This document shows, in pieces, positions 49,039-61,124 of a DNA stretch of 64,000 bases. Within the stretch, counting starts at the first letter, position 1. Every line of letters begins with the position of its first letter. The stretch covers positions 868,001 through 932,000 of the forward strand of contig NC_082409.1 of the NCBI RefSeq assembly GCF_004011695.2, written 5' to 3'. The DNA is from Ascochyta rabiei. Taxonomy: Eukaryota > Ascomycota > Dothideomycetes > Pleosporales > Didymellaceae. The notes under the pieces were generated by a model, which saw only the letters and a program-made list of their open reading frames with translations, made no database searches and had not been told where the DNA came from. The position numbers were made by a program, and so were the translations under genes.

Positions 49039-49656
49039 AAGCTCTGTGGGAGAAAGACAGAAAGAAAGAAAGAGAGAGAGGGAGGGAAAGAGATCACTGT
49101 GTATACCAACCAAAACAGACCAAGCCACAATAACTGCAAGGAGAGAGCGGGGAGGTGCAAATGCAATGAATTTCAATCATCTCTTTTGTCCCTGTTGCGT
49201 AACATCGTACACTGAATTTGGTGCTACCCAGACCGCATAGAAAAATCGACAGCTCGGTAGTATCGTGACATCGTAAACAATCGTGCCACCCCATGCGCCA
49301 TACTGTAAACCATATACTCGAAGACAAGATACGACGCCTCATGCTCCCCAACGTTGTTCCCGCAAAAGCGATCTTGCACTCCTGAACGACTCGTAGCTAC
49401 GTTCTCAGTGCTTCCGAGATTCCTGCATGCATGTCAAGCAAGCTCCACCCGCCACACGCAGGTGATCAGTCCCTCCCTCACCCCACAAACAACAATCGCT
49501 AGAATACTAACTCCTATAGTCATCGCTTTCCTAAATGGCAGAGCGGCCGACGACTCCGTGAGCTTGAGCCATGCTGTGATGGAACGATCCAATCTTTTGA
49601 AAGCCCCTGATGTTTCGTTAGCACACACCCTGACCCTACGTGCTGAATACAAGAAC
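49039..49656. other. Convergent 3' spacer
   Basis: 618 nt between the stop codons of NDUFS5 (plus) and the forkhead gene (minus). It has an AAAGAAAGAAAGAGAGAGAG tract at about 49060-49082. No gene seen. Confidence 0.5.
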
Positions 49657-52101
49657 TCACTTGGACAAATCATAGCTCTCTTCCTCAGGCTCCTGCTCCT
49701 CCTCGAAGCTTGTCAGACTCGCTCCCCTGACCATGCCACCCAGCCCACTGGGTCCAAGAGCATTGACGTTCGAATTGCTCCTCGAGCGCTGGCTGCCACC
49801 CAGGTCGCGGCGACTCACCGGTCGCGAGACAGTCCTGCTTGGGCTTTCGGGTCCAACATCGTCGTCGTCGCCCGGCTTGTCATCTGAAGCTTCCTGATCC
49901 TCGGGCTCAGCACTGCGATCATCCTCAGGCAACATCGGGGGTGAACTGGGCTGAGCGAGCTCCTCATCGTTGTCCTTCTCGTCGTGGTGCATCTTGGTTG
50001 GACTGAGATCGATGGGAAACTTTGCAGGTGTGCTAGGCAGATCGACAAACTTCCAGAACGGTGCCGGACTGGAGAAGTTCATGTACTGGCTGGGCATTTG
50101 GGCGGTGCTGGGAGGCGCGAGACGAGGTGCATGGCGGGTTACTAGTGGCGTGACTAGGGCATTGTTCATCCGACCTGTGTCGTGATTGCCCTGAATGTTA
50201 CTTGTGGTTGCGTCAGAGTAGAGAGTAGGAGGGGAATTTGCTGCTTCGCTTTTCAGACCTGAGAGCCCGAGGCCTTGGACCATTGGCTTGACAGGATCGA
50301 CGCCAGGCGATGATTCAAGATGCGATCTGGGCTCTTCAGTCTTTATGTATGGAGGGGGACGACCGTCGATGCCACCGTAAATGAGCCGTTTGGCAGGTGT
50401 GACGAAATGGTTCATCTCCCGGATGTTGGGCGATTGCTTCAGAGCGCCAAATGGACGAGAGCCACGATCAGGCGTAAACGACTCGTTGGCCACGGGCACA
50501 GATGATAAAGGCGGTGTTGCTGAACGGGGCGGGGACTTCATGCGAGCGCCTTGGTGCCGAGGATCGCGGTCGAGTGCACCGATCAGGCGTTCTGTGGCTT
50601 GAGATGGGTTTCCGAGTGCAGGCGAGCTGGGGCCAGAGCCATCAGGGCGGAAACCGATGGCTATCCCGCCACCTTTGCGAGGATTCAGCAGCTGCTTCCT
50701 AATGAACTCTTCACGCTCTGAGTCGGCAATCTTCCACTTCATACCCTTGCCAGGTTCATCTGTACGACGTGCAACCTTCTCGAATGATTTGTTGAGGGAC
50801 AGGTTGTGGCGGATGCTGTTCTGCCAGCCGCCGTTGGTAAACCGGAAGAAGGCATACCGCGACTTGATGTGGTCGTAGATGTTCGCCAACGTCAGCATCT
50901 CCTCGTCGTTGCTGAGGATGGCTTGGCCAATCAGCTGTGCATAGCTGTACGGTGGCTTGATGTCCTTGGCCTGGTCATGGCTATAGTCAACCTCGTCGGT
51001 GGAGTCAATGACGACGCCGCGAGAGAAGGTAGCAGGGGAGCCTTTGCTACGGGGGCCAGTACCTGGCTGAAACGTCATAGGCGTACCAGGCGGTGGACAG
51101 CCTGGAGTTGATGTCATCGGGTTGTAGTAGGCTTGTGACGACTGGTGCTTGTTCTCGCGATTTCGCGGGTGTGAGGACGGTGGGAACGGATCGTACTGCT
51201 CGCGCTTCGGTGTAGGACCGCTGGGGGGTATGTTTTGATGTGATCTTGGGGGTGGATTGCCATCGTTGTCAGACTCTCCAGCCTCTTCTCCATTCGCTTG
51301 TCGCAGAAGCATTGGATGGAAATGATCTTCTTGGCTGGCGAGGAGAAACAGCATCTGGGTACCCATGATACTGATGCAGATACCCGAATGCAGCATTTCC
51401 ATTTGGCCCTTGGTCACATGCACGTCGTCCAGCTTGAGACCATTGCGGCTGTTCACCACGATGTACCACTTTTGGTCTGCTGAGTCGAAAAAGATCTCAG
51501 CATGTATGCGCGATACCTGGCGTTCAGGGCCTAGGTCGATGTGCACTCCCCAGTTTGAGACCGACTGGGCCTCACTCTGAGGGAGACCAGGGATGTCTGC
51601 CTGGGAGCTGGGCGGCTGTGGGCGGACGGACGAGTCTGCACGCCCGATGAGGATCCTAGTTTCCTGGACGAAGAAGCACCAGTCGCGGGCAGCTATCTTT
51701 GCAAAAGCGGCGATGTTGTGGCCCTCGTTCTTGCGGGCCTGCAGGTCGTTTGCATAGTCGATGGCGGCATTCGGCGTGTAAGTCGAAGGAATACCAAGGG
51801 CAGCAATGATGCGGTTCTGCCTCTCGACGGGGTCTTCGTCGTCGGCGTTTGGGAGGGTGGTGTTGCTGTCATTGCTGGCAACAGACTCGGTGATGCGCGC
51901 GCGTGGAGGGTCGGCGGTCACAGGGACAGGCGCAGGTTCGTTGCCGTTGAGCTGATCGAGTGAGTATATGTGCCCCGAGTGTTCAGGGACAGCGCTGCTC
52001 ACCCGTCTGCGCTTTCGCGAGGGCGTGGCTATCGAGTCGGCATCAGACTGCGGCTGGGCGTCAGGGTCCCGGCGGGAACGGAGTCCTACTCGTGGCGGCA
52101 T
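49657..52101 (-). CDS. Forkhead transcription factor with FHA domain (Fkh1/Fkh2-like)
   Basis: Nuclear regulator, probably of cell-cycle genes, by analogy with yeast Fkh1/Fkh2. Single exon of 814 aa. Residues about 130-262 form an FHA phosphothreonine-binding domain (ETRILIGRADSS, RQVSRIHAEIFFDSADQKWY, NSRNGLKLDD). Residues about 378-475 are the forkhead winged helix: KPPYSYAQLIGQAILSNDEE, then WQNSIRHNLSLNKSFEKVAR and GKGMKWKI. The N-terminus has a basic patch (PSRKRRRVSS), a likely nuclear signal. The C-terminal 330 residues are Pro/Ser-rich with many SP/TP sites, fitting CDK control, and end in an acidic stretch. FHA plus forkhead in this order is diagnostic of the group. Confidence 0.93.
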   Translation of the reverse strand: MPPRVGLRSRRDPDAQPQSDADSIATPSRKRRRVSSAVPEHSGHIYSLDQLNGNEPAPVPVTADPPRARITESVASNDSNTTLPNADDEDPVERQNRIIAALGIPSTYTPNAAIDYANDLQARKNEGHNIAAFAKIAARDWCFFVQETRILIGRADSSVRPQPPSSQADIPGLPQSEAQSVSNWGVHIDLGPERQVSRIHAEIFFDSADQKWYIVVNSRNGLKLDDVHVTKGQMEMLHSGICISIMGTQMLFLLASQEDHFHPMLLRQANGEEAGESDNDGNPPPRSHQNIPPSGPTPKREQYDPFPPSSHPRNRENKHQSSQAYYNPMTSTPGCPPPGTPMTFQPGTGPRSKGSPATFSRGVVIDSTDEVDYSHDQAKDIKPPYSYAQLIGQAILSNDEEMLTLANIYDHIKSRYAFFRFTNGGWQNSIRHNLSLNKSFEKVARRTDEPGKGMKWKIADSEREEFIRKQLLNPRKGGGIAIGFRPDGSGPSSPALGNPSQATERLIGALDRDPRHQGARMKSPPRSATPPLSSVPVANESFTPDRGSRPFGALKQSPNIREMNHFVTPAKRLIYGGIDGRPPPYIKTEEPRSHLESSPGVDPVKPMVQGLGLSGLKSEAANSPPTLYSDATTSNIQGNHDTGRMNNALVTPLVTRHAPRLAPPSTAQMPSQYMNFSSPAPFWKFVDLPSTPAKFPIDLSPTKMHHDEKDNDEELAQPSSPPMLPEDDRSAEPEDQEASDDKPGDDDDVGPESPSRTVSRPVSRRDLGGSQRSRSNSNVNALGPSGLGGMVRGASLTSFEEEQEPEEESYDLSK

Positions 52102-53681
52102 CTTGCATAGGCGCGGGTGCTGGAGAGGGTGAAAGTTAGCGAGGGTGCTGCGTGTTTATAAATGTTTGCTGTTGGTTTCCATGTGCACATCCACGGTAGG
52201 TAGGGTCTAACCGAACCACAGCCAGTTGTCCGGTCGCCGTTACCAAAGCGCCTCTCATAGTACGGGCGGTCGCAGCCACTTCGACCGTCTCGCTATGTCC
52301 AACAGGCAATGCGACTCCCAAACGTCAGTCGCGCATGCCTCGGAACTCGGTGGGCGCATTCTGAGTGCCAGGAGCCACAGCACGAGGTCTTGACGTCGAT
52401 GCCCCTCCACCGCAACGAAAGAAGCATACGTACCACGAATATCGATATCCGTCCTCTACTGCAAATGCGCGAAGCGTCTGGCGTGAGTTATTCAAGTTGG
52501 CGCAAAGTGGCCGGCAGTGTCGGTGCGTTCGCAGGTGATGGGGTTGGGTAAGTGGGCCGCGGTCGCGATGGGCTCTGCGCTGGGACGTGTGCCGATGTTT
52601 GTTTTCGGTGACGCGACCGGTTGGCGTCGAACGTCGACGGCAAGAACGCAGGAACGCAAGCACGCTGTGTAAGCCGTATAGGGCAGACGAGATGAAACGA
52701 CGTCAACTGTCGCGCGCGCTGTCGAACGCGGTGAGCTATCGATAGGGATAAGATTATCTCAGAGCCGCAGACGTCGTCGAGCCATTGCGCCCGAAATTAC
52801 TTTCGTAATGTATATCCGTGCGCGTCGTGGCTGACCAGTCACGTGTGCGAGAGAGGGCTGCATTTTCAACAAGTGCGGCAGCGAGTGCACGCCTGATGGT
52901 TGCCGAGAGTTGACGAGAGCTGCCGAGAGTTGACAGTTCAGCTGCCGAGCATAGTCTCTTGTTGACCAGAACCTGTACAGTTCGTCTCCCTGTACTTCTT
53001 TGTTTGCTACGCCGCACTGCAATCACAGCCAGTCTGCGCTGCAGCGTCTCTCCCCTTCGCCCCCCCCCCCTCCATCAACCCTGGAGCGAACGACAAGCCT
53101 ACCTAGCCTTGCGTCGCACACCAGCGAGCCACCCTGTGCACGCCGAGTCGCGCCTCCCAAAACGCTGGCATGCTCCCGGGCCAGCGGTCCAAGCTGTGTG
53201 ATTGCAGGGCGAGCCGCCCTTTGTTAGTCGCAGCAATTTCAAACTTGGCCGAACGCGTTTGCTGATTCCAATGCGTCATCAACGCGCTCTGACATGGTAT
53301 GATAGAAGCCGACATTTGAGGAGGCTGGGGAGGAAGGAGGAAAGTTGCAATCCGCCATGCTTGGTGAACAAGGTTGGAAAGAATGGCAAGGCTGGCAACA
53401 GGTGGGTCATGTGATAACCGGGTACTTTTAAGCTGCGTTCATGACTCCGTGACTCTGGACGTCAATCCGTTCCATCTCTACAGACAGAACCATGACAAAT
53501 GCAAGTGACGGCCGTCATCTGTACTGAATATGTGATCGTGTATATATGGCAGCAAGCGGCTGGTCCGAACAACAATAATAGCCATATTCACGAGTATCCA
53601 AGATCCTTTCTCCCCCGACGATATCAACGTACGGTATCCAACACAACCAATAAATCGATCGCAGAGACATAGCTTCAGCCC
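52102..53681. other. Intergenic region upstream of the forkhead gene
   Basis: About 1.6 kb with no supportable gene. It includes GTTGACGAGAGCTGCCGAGA-type short repeats near 52905-52940 and a run of 11 C at about 53061. It probably holds the forkhead promoter and the 3' end of the arrestin-like transcript. Confidence 0.5.
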
Positions 53682-56455
53682 TTAGACCCAGTCATCGCGG
53701 TCTCGATTATCTCTGCCTGCGTTGTTGCCTTTCAGCCATCCTACACTAGAGGTAGCCACGCCTCTCCACCGTTCGACGCTCTTCTTCTTGACAAACTGGT
53801 ACTGGCGCGAACGACTACGCTCCAATCGTTGCTTGAACGGAGCTTCGCCAGACATACCCAAGCCAGCAAGTTCCATATCGTCTCGAACTTCGGCTTCTCT
53901 GAACCCAAGTGCCGACTCGGCACGCTTCGTCCTTGATGAGCTGCCTCGATTCAACGCATGATGTTTGGAACCCATCGTCTCATTCGAGCGGACTCTTCGC
54001 AGACGATCCTGTAGCTCCGCTGCTTCGCCATCATCAACCACTCTGCCCTTTCGATTTGATGGCGGGGTATGATAGTCCCAGTTGGAGTTTATGCGGCGGA
54101 TGGCGTACTTGCGAGGACTATGATCGAGTATCTGCCCAAGCTCTTGCAAATCCTCCACTTGTGCTCGCATCCGGTCAAGTGACTGCATTCGTGGCGCAGC
54201 AAAAGCACGCCCTTGAACAGATTGCGAGCGCTTGCGGCCTAGTTGAGGCGGAGACTGGCCGCGTTGGTGCTTATGTGCGGTGCGCTTCTCTTCGATAGCC
54301 ATAGCTACCTGGGCGACTGAATTGGGCACCACATCAAGAGAATTCTAACGCGTGTCAGCTCTGGGTACACGAACCCCAAAAGGGAAGCGTGCTCACCATG
54401 TGAATCAGTACAATGGGCAACTGAACGGTCACCAACTTTCTGTACGGTGTTAGTGTAGCTAGTATTGTATGGAGTATCCGATGACTGACGTATGAGCACT
54501 GCTTACGATGACATTTAAAAAGTATCGAACTTCGAAGTATTTACCTGAACAATCAATACTCTCTTCTGATGAACGTGATGGTGCTCACTTACCACACTTG
54601 ACCGTAGCGTGTCCACGAGGTGCTTCGAGATCGCAAGTGCGGATGTGTGTTTGTTGAGAAGGCACGCCATGCCAGCCTGCAGTTCCTTGCTTGACAAAGC
54701 TCTTACTAAGTATTGAACGTTCATTGTTGTCGAATATCCGCGCTTGACCAGCAGATCTCTCCATGGTCGACGCAGCAGCCTACAAGTACGACTCATCAGT
54801 ATTACACAGAAAGAACCAGAAGTCGTTGCCAAACAAACGTGTTTGTAACAAAGGATATCCCGCTCCAGCTGGAGTTCAATCTTCTTGATAGCCTTCCGAC
54901 TGTTGTTTGCGATATGCACATCAACATAGATGCTCGTTCCGCTGACCCAGACCTGTCTGTGTAGACCGGCTGTTACTCGTACGACTTCAAGGGCAGTGTC
55001 GCGAGCCTTGACCCATTCGTCCGAGGCAGTGAGAGGGCTGGGGAGAGATACAAGAGCTTTCTCGGCTTTGCAGTAGTTAGCAGGTTGTTGGTATCAAAGT
55101 GTATGTTACATACGATCATATACTGAAAGGATAGTGACGTCTTCCGAAGTCCTGACGATGTACTGCCTGCCGTGATCGCGAATGAGCAGCGACACGCATA
55201 GTGCGTATCGAATGCGTGCATTTTTGGAATGAAAAGGTGGTGGTCCAACATTGAGTGGTAAGCTCAAATTGAAAGCGAGGTTCGTGACAGAGGGCGTCAA
55301 GTGCCAGAATAAATCGTTTGAACTGATCGGCTTCTGTTCGTAGACCATGTGTAGGGGTGGCGGGTGGTCTTCATCGATTAGTTCCGTTGCAAGATTGAGA
55401 AATACGCATCGTCTGTTTCCACTCATTTCCTCTATGCCGAGAAGGTCAATAGATATTCGTGCAACATCCAGAGTCCTTCTGTGCCGTATGCGTTCAGCAT
55501 CGTCGATGTTGATTTGGACAGTGCCCTCGATCGAACCCCCACCCACGAATATACCGGCTGATAGGTCCAGGCCAAGCTCAATTCGAGGATGACGGTGTGA
55601 AGGAAATTCGAGTATGTCATTCGAGACTGGCTCGCGGATGAATGTTCTAGAAGGTATGCGTCGGTTTTTGTCCTGCGATTGAGGACCCATTTGCGTAGCA
55701 ACATGGCGCAAAGGTGATAGGGGCTGCCCGTGTTGAGATATCGTTTGGCTAGCGCCTCTAGGAGGAAGTTGCGATGGTGTAGGTAGTTTTTGTGTTGTAG
55801 TGGGGGGAGGCAGCCGCAGATTCGTCACTGAAGGCGCCGCTGGAGCCCGGCAAGTTTGAGAAGCACTGCATGCACGCGTACGCGATGAAGAACGAGGAGG
55901 AACACTGCAGGGCGGAATGCTGTATATGCTGGAAGCGCTGTTATTGTCCCCGGGACTTGGTGGTGATGGTGTTCTAGAGGATTGCTCTCGACATGTGGAT
56001 CTACCCCCGTTGCTCTCGATGCTGTTCTTTCTGCCCGGTTCTCTGTTCTCCCCATGCCTAATATCAGCGCTTGGACGACGCTTTGATGCAGCAGAAAGCT
56101 TTCTTGATACTTCTGGTCGCGACGTGCTTCGAGAAAGGTTGTTGTCCGAAAGAAGTCGTCGCGGTATCGTATCCGCTAGACTTGGCTCAGTGAGTTCCCG
56201 GATATCAGACAGAGGGCGTACTTTTGCCCAGGAGGACGCCTGCAGAGAGGGTGCTCTGGAACCTCCGATGGAGCTGCTAACCATGCCTCCACCGCCGGTG
56301 ATTCGGCTGCCGTTCGTCTGAGGCGTCGCAGCGAACGATGAGCCGCCGGCTCGTTCCAAGGAAAGGCGAGTCTCTGTATATAGACCTGCGTCTGGCTGTG
56401 GCTGTGAGTAACCTGACCCCTTCAGCAGCCGTCCAGCGAGCTCGGTCAATGTCAT
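53682..56455 (-). CDS. Arrestin-domain protein (alpha-arrestin type)
   Basis: Predicted trafficking adaptor with an arrestin fold. I assembled six exons: 56455-55114, 55065-54839, 54779-54593, 54544-54490, 54439-54397 and 54344-53682, giving 838 aa. Residues 1-275 are Ser/Pro-rich. The arrestin N-domain is about 280-450 (RIELGLDLSAGIFVGGGSIE, DVARISIDLLGIEEMSGNRR). The C-domain follows across exons 2-6: VWVSGTSIYVDVHIANNSRK, KKIELQLERDI, YFEVRYFLNVIVSSAHT, KLVTVQLPIVLIHMNSLDVV. A basic tail ends the protein. Introns are 48-59 nt; two have weak donors (GTTTGT, GTCAGT), and intron 1 ends AAG. The reading restored at each joint supports the model. No PPxY motif was noticed. Confidence 0.85.
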
Positions 56456-58660
56456 CGCAGTCTACCCTGCTGATGCGCTTCGTTGTATGCCGTGATAGGG
56501 CGTGACAGTCTCGTGAACGACAGATTGGGAAACTGGCGATTGGTGATTATATGTTGGCCGAGTGATTGATGCGGTATTCGTTACTGCTAGAAACAGGATG
56601 AAAGTCATGTGAGACTATGTCGATGCTCGATATCCTGGAGGGGTGGTGAGGTCTGTCGCTTGAGGTTTGCACGACCGTGCCGTGTAGCGTCATGGTTTTC
56701 AGAGGTCGTGTTCGCAGATGAATAGCAAGCGTGGCCAACAAGGCACCTTCTGCGGTTAGGAGCTGATACACGTGTAGAAGACGACATCGTCAATGGGAAG
56801 GAAGCACGAAGGAAACAGAAAACGCGACTTGTGAAACGATCTGGTGAACGAGTATCCAAGGGCAACTATTACAGATGGTTCAGCTTCTACTGCTGCGATC
56901 CGTTTGTCAATGCCAGCGATTGTTCAGGCAGGAGCGGCCACGTTTTGATGGATTCTGCGCGGGCTGCCAACTCGTACATTGCCCGCGCAGGGCATGGGTT
57001 CATTGCCCCTCACGCGAACTTTTTGCTGCGTTCAAAGAGATACTAACATGCTTGCGATGGCTTCGTCCTCTTGCGCTCTCGCTGTTCCGGTTACAGAGAT
57101 GCGATTGCTGCTTTCGCCCTTGCCATCGGTTGACGCTCTCAGCTCTCCGCCAGGGGTGATGAAGTCGTCGACACTCAAATCGGCCCTTCAACATCACGAT
57201 GCACCACGGCGGGTATGTTGGACGTGAGACGAAGCGTCTCGAATGGGTCTCGGCTCTCGACCTGTGGACCGTGTCAAGGTCAGCTGTGCCCAGCAGATGC
57301 GGCGCATGACCTTTGTTTGCCCGATTGGGGTAGCAGAACAGCTCTTCGTCCAAGGCGAGCGACTCGCAAAGAGTGGTTCGCGAGTGCGAATTTTCACACC
57401 GACGTATCGGGCAGACTACTCTATGGGTGCTTGCGAATCAGAAGCCGGCGCATGCTGGTGCCGTTTAAGCGGGGTGCAGGCCAAGCTCTTCCTTGTGACC
57501 AGCCAGCCCCTGCGGTGTCTGTGGTAACGTCTGCATTGTCTGCGGCGTCTGCGGTGCTGCTTGGAGGATAGTTTGCCAGCGTCTTGTCAGAGACTCGGAC
57601 ATGCAAGCCTCGCTGGTGGGAGTGTAGACTGCTTGTTCAAGAGGAGCTCTGCCTGCTGAGCATGTTAAGGGGTGTTTCTTTCTTTCCTGCCACCGACCGC
57701 CAGATTGGGTTGCTGCCAGATTAGGCTGCTGCACTTGCTGCATCGTCAGCCTTACCACGCCGTAGCCAGGCGTCAGCGCGCAGTGACTTCATGGCGGTGG
57801 TCCGCGTCTCACAGCGCGTGGCCTCGATGCAGCGAGCAGGCCGCCCGAGGTCGTGGTTCTGTTGGTAGCCGTCCCTCGGCTTCGACGGTGAGTCGAGGTG
57901 GAGACATGGCACAAATTCATGGATGATGTACGCCGCACGTAACGGTCGCAGCTGCAGATCCGTGGTGCACCGGGGAGCAGGCTGTCTTGATAGAGGCGAA
58001 AGGCGCGCTGCTATCATGGAGAAGCCGGAGATGCTCTGGAAAGCCTGGCTGGTGGCGCGGGAGATGGTGTCCAGCTAGGCTGCATGCAGTGCTGGTGCTT
58101 GCGTCGGTTGCCCCTGCCGCTTACGGCTCCTCCACGATGCACCGTTTCTCGAGGGCAGCGGTGCAGCGTGATGCAGCGCACACCCCGTAAAGAAAATTCT
58201 GAGCTGGTCGGCCAACCGCAACTCCGCACGCCTTGGCCAAACTCAAGTGCGGGCGGGAGTGGACGCTCGGTCGCGATTCGATTCGCTGCCATTTGCTGCC
58301 CTCTGCAGAGGAATCTTCAAGCACCGTGAACTGGTCGTGGCCCGCCCGCGCCTTTTGAAGTCCAGCACCTCCGCCCCTCCGCTGGCCCTCTTTCGTTTTC
58401 ATTACCCAAGAGCTTACCTCACAACTTCTGCGCGGCCACACACATCGCTCGACCCCTTGGACCGTTATCAGACATTATCAACCCCCCAAACAAACGCAAT
58501 CGCTGCTCGACCCGGCACTGCGGCTGTCTACCCCAGCGCGCGCTTAGCCGATACAGAGCCTCCTGCCGCACGTAACGCCTGTTTGCTGTCGCGTCTAGGT
58601 ATCTCACCTCTTGGCGCTCCTTTGCCCCTCTATCAGCTCGGAGGGGTACGGTGGACGCAG
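56456..58660. other. 2.2-kb divergent intergenic region
   Basis: Lies between the starts of the arrestin-like gene (minus) and the bZIP gene (plus). Open frames up to about 118 codons occur on both strands, none with a recognisable domain. A promoter region with likely long leaders; the frame of bZIP exon 1 is open leftward to 58247 but contains no ATG before 58661. Confidence 0.5.
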
Positions 58661-60135
58661 ATGGGAGATAATAGCGTAACAGCTATGACGGCCGCCGTGG
58701 GCAAAGCAGAGGACCCGCGCGAGGGCTCGACGTCCTCTATCGAAGACTATCCCGAGCCCGGCCAGGCTGAGACATATACCCAGGAGAACCCCCAGCAGCA
58801 GAAGCGCAAAGGCGGCCGCAAACCTGTGAGCCTCTCCACAATCGCACTATCTTGCCTATCATGAGCGCCGCAGTCGCGCAGGCATTTGACATGTCACGAA
58901 TTGGACTAACCAAGCGCCGTAAGATCTATGCTACCTCGGAAGAGCGCAAGCAGCGCAATAGGCAGGCACAGGCTGCCTTTCGCGAACGTCGAACCGAGTA
59001 TATCAAGCAGCTGGAGAGCACTATCAAGCACCATGAGGAGACGCTGCAGAACCTGCAGAACAGTCACCGCAACGCCGCCGACGAATGTCTTATGCTCCGG
59101 TATAAGAACTCTCTTCTCGAGAGAGTCTTACTGGAGAAAGGTAGGAATTGCCTATCAGACAGGCCGGTGTCGACGTGCGCTAACCCCTGCTCCACCAGGC
59201 ATTGATGTCCAGGCTGAGCTGCGCGCGAAGACTGGCAGTCCCAATCTAGGGCCTACGAGGCCTGCGGCTTCGGCACACCCGTCTCCGAACCAACCTCCTC
59301 TCCAGCAGCGTGCCATCCTGAATAGACAGCAACAAAGACGATCGTTGCAGGGACCACCGAAAGCTGACGGCACAAATGGCTTACCTACGATCCAGCCGGA
59401 TGGTCCCATTCAACGATCACCATTGTCGCAGCCCACCCCAGGTTCTCACTTGTCCTCGCCTGCTCAATCTGCGACGCGCTCGCCCAACTTTATGCCTCAA
59501 GGCCACTCCGTGTCTCCCAACTTTGGCCCCGTTCCTCCCCACCAGCAGCAGCCGCAGCAATTGCGGCCACAGCCTCCTAGGTCCAACTTCAACCCTATGA
59601 TGGCAGGTCCCCAGAGACCGTCTGTGATCACAAACCAGGCGCCTGTGAATGGCATCCCAAGCGCGTCCACTGTTGGCCCTAGCGCAAACGGCATAACTCA
59701 AAGCAGTGGTTCTTCCTCCTTCTACCAGTCGCAGTACTCAGATCACATGAACCAACTAGGCAAGCTGACCCATCTATATCCCTATTTAGGTATAGGACTT
59801 TGTAATCCTAGGCTGATTGGCGTGTAGAGCAGGAGTACGATGAGCAAGCCGACAACTACGACCACGAAGAACCAAGCGATCAATCGGCCGGCCCTGGCCC
59901 CGGCCCCGGCCCCTTCCCGCATCACAACTTCCCACCCGCGAACAGCATGCCACCCCCGATGCCACCCGCGCAGAATCCACCCTTCGCCAGCCCAGCCGCG
60001 CTGGCACCAAGTGATGGTGGCCAGCCGTTCAACAACATGAACCACCTCTTCGACCCGTACGATCCGATGCTGGATGCAGATCCGTTCGGGCTCTCTGCTA
60101 GCATGCATTTCCCTACTATGTATGAATCGAGATGA
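58661..60135 (+). CDS. Yap/Pap1-type bZIP transcription factor
   Basis: Nuclear DNA-binding regulator. Exons 58661-58825, 58924-59140, 59199-59759 and 59828-60135 encode 416 aa. The basic region is NRQAQAAFR at residues 67-75, matching the Yap/Pap1 signature NxxAQxxFR. A leucine-zipper coil follows (YIKQLESTIKHHEETLQNLQ, to SLLERVLLEKG). The rest is Gln/Pro/Ser-rich, ending in LFDPYDPMLDADPFGLSASM. Intron 1 ends AAG at 58923, which joins GRKP to IYATSEERKQ. Intron 3 appears to use a GC donor at 59760; this gives HMNQLEQEYDEQADN, whereas the nearest GT donor leaves only 39 nt. No Cys-rich redox domain is seen, so it is not an ordinary Yap1. bZIP certain; orthology open. Confidence 0.88.
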
Positions 60136-61124
60136 TCGACGCAAGGATGAATATGAACTGGTCAAGAGGAGGGCATATAGGACACCTATCTTCAGCCTTT
60201 GATTCTTACCAACCGATACGTTTTTAATGTGTTCTTTAGCGGGCGTCACGACTGGCTTCGACGTCATCAGACAGCATAATGGCGTTCCTTAAATAACGGC
60301 AACCGCTGGCCATAGACCTGGCAGCATTCTTAAAAGTTTTGTTACTCTCAGATGCTAGGGCATCATTATTGCTTTGAGACGTTATAGACATTCCAGCTGT
60401 ACGGTTATCACCGCTCTTCTGGTAAGGGAATTGAGCTTTTTTGGATAGCTCTTCCTCGCGAGTTGGGAGGAGCGTCATACTAGGTGTGTTCAAGCTGGAT
60501 CAGCTGTTCACGGTTCTCTGTTCGAGGGAAATATGACTGGGACTGGCTAGAGGGGAACGAGCAGAACCCTTCTACGGCGCAGTCGGCCAACCACCTTGGG
60601 GACCGACTGTTGCCTTGTACATACACCAATACCAAAGCCAATGCTCAACGTCTCGCAAGAGCGCGACATGAAAGTGCCTCACTAATACGAACCTCGGGAT
60701 GACGTTGACTCTAGGCCAAGCTGCGTCGCTTAAGCGAATCGTGCCAAACGCTGAAGCAGCGACGTCTGACACGGTACAGGCAGCACCAACACCTACGATT
60801 GCTCACTACTACTTGGAACACAAGCATCCTAGGAGATGAATCGAAATGCTGCCTGCACAAGTAAATTGCAGCGTCATGCGCTGCTTGATGCACCTGTTGT
60901 TGTGGCCCGTGCCCCACCTGGGAATTGACTAAGCGAACCAACCCACACGAATTTCCTTACGTGGTCTGCAAGCGTGCTTCCACCAGCGTCAACACCTCGT
61001 TTGAGAGCCACCACCGAGAGTCCAGTCCCTAGTACCGTAGGGCCAGCTCTCGCATTTTTCTTTTCACCCCGGCAGATTGCGCATCTAGGAGGGCAAAGCG
61101 CAAAAGGCGCTCTAAACCATCAAG
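60136..61124. other. Intergenic region
   Basis: About 1 kb between the bZIP and Stm1-like genes with no supportable gene or repeat. The right half presumably holds the Stm1-like promoter. Confidence 0.5.

Noticed and set aside
58247..58660. N-terminal extension of the bZIP protein
   Set aside because: The frame is open but has no ATG before 58661, and composition is leader-like.
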